Shown here piece after piece: positions 63,882-64,000 of a stretch of 64,000 nucleotides of DNA (its first letter is position 1; each line of letters starts with the position of its first letter). Source of the stretch: Bifidobacterium pluvialisilvae (GTDB lineage Bacteria > Actinomycetota > Actinomycetes > Actinomycetales > Bifidobacteriaceae); assembly GCF_019331695.1 (NCBI RefSeq), contig NZ_JAHBBI010000012.1, positions 1 to 64,000 of the forward strand, written 5' to 3'. Made by a program: the position numbers and the translations under genes. Below the pieces are notes generated by a model. That model did no database searches, was not told the origin of the DNA, and saw only the letters and a list, made by a program, of their open reading frames with translations.

Positions 63882-64000
63882 ATGACCAACTCCGACCCAA
63901 CCGACACCAACCCGCTGAACAACCCCAACCCCGACGACCCCAAGGCGAAGATCCTCGACAGCAACACGCTGCCCACCCACTACGACGATGGCCGCCCCGT
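63882..64000 (+). CDS. Start of an unidentified gene, cut by the window end
   Basis: AAGAAGGCACC precedes ATG 63882, opening a frame to the edge (39 codons). The visible part is Asn/Pro/Asp/Thr-rich (TNSDPTDTNPLNNPNPDD) and then KAKILDSNTLPTHYDDGRPV. It looks like a hydrophilic N-terminal tail of a larger protein; no family can be named. Confidence 0.5.
   Translation, partial: MTNSDPTDTNPLNNPNPDDPKAKILDSNTLPTHYDDGRP

Overview
The window comes from a high-GC Bifidobacterium chromosome. The evidence is a single giant type I fatty acid synthase next to biotin-dependent acyl-CoA carboxylase genes and a biotin uptake/ligase pair, an actinobacterial rpsO-pnp pair, an amylosucrase-type GH13 enzyme, many Bifidobacterium-style palindromic (REP-like) repeats, and several apparently leaderless promoters. 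The species cannot be fixed from the window.

Layout. 1-3.1 kb: N-terminus of an unknown protein running off the left edge, a repeat-filled gap, and a DUF6020-like membrane protein. 3.1-18.2 kb: fatty acid block, with bioY divergent from birA, then biotin carboxylase/BCCP, carboxyltransferase and a 3158-residue FAS-I. The phosphopantetheinyl transferase that activates FAS (acpS) sits apart at 32.5 kb. 18.5 kb: tRNA-Tyr and tRNA-Thr. 19-29.3 kb: a type I restriction-modification locus in the order hsdM, ATPase, hsdS, ATPase, hsdR; the two ATPase genes are on the opposite strand and the first carries a C-terminal PD-(D/E)XK-like nuclease motif. 29.6-38.9 kb: amylosucrase-like enzyme, acpS, a sodium:solute symporter with a small membrane partner, membrane proteins, a MalY/PatB-type lyase and tRNA-Gly. 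39-42.3 kb: rpsO and pnp, the latter with a long Arg/Asp-rich tail. 43-59 kb: a sugar-acid/fucose-type catabolic island containing DlgD-like and YiaL-like proteins, a YagE-type aldolase, two paralogous MDR dehydrogenases, two unrelated MFS transporters, an SMP-30 lactonase, two FCD-type GntR regulators, L-fuconate dehydratase and an aldo/keto reductase. 59-64 kb: a MocR regulator divergent from a LysE-type exporter, a U32 peptidase-family protein and the start of one more gene.

Working together: BioY imports biotin, BirA attaches it to the carboxylase, the carboxylase makes malonyl-CoA and FAS-I elongates it after AcpS loads its carrier domain. In the 43-59 kb island the dehydrogenases, lactonase, dehydratase and aldolase fit a non-phosphorylating route from a free sugar (an L-fucose-like sugar is the best guess) through lactone, sugar acid and 2-keto-3-deoxy acid to pyruvate plus an aldehyde.

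The most unusual content is intergenic. At least three sequence families share one architecture: short motifs, often spaced about 30 bp, facing inward around a central hairpin, so that each locus is a 200-500 bp imperfect palindrome. The clearest family (GTGGGTCTATC) occurs at three places with a 15-bp core shared exactly. REP-like elements also sit in frame inside coding genes (FAS three times, HsdS, the DUF6020-like gene), and gene 3' ends plus a REP have been duplicated after hsdS (five 104-bp units) and pnp. Coordinates of short motifs were counted by hand and may be off by one or two bases.
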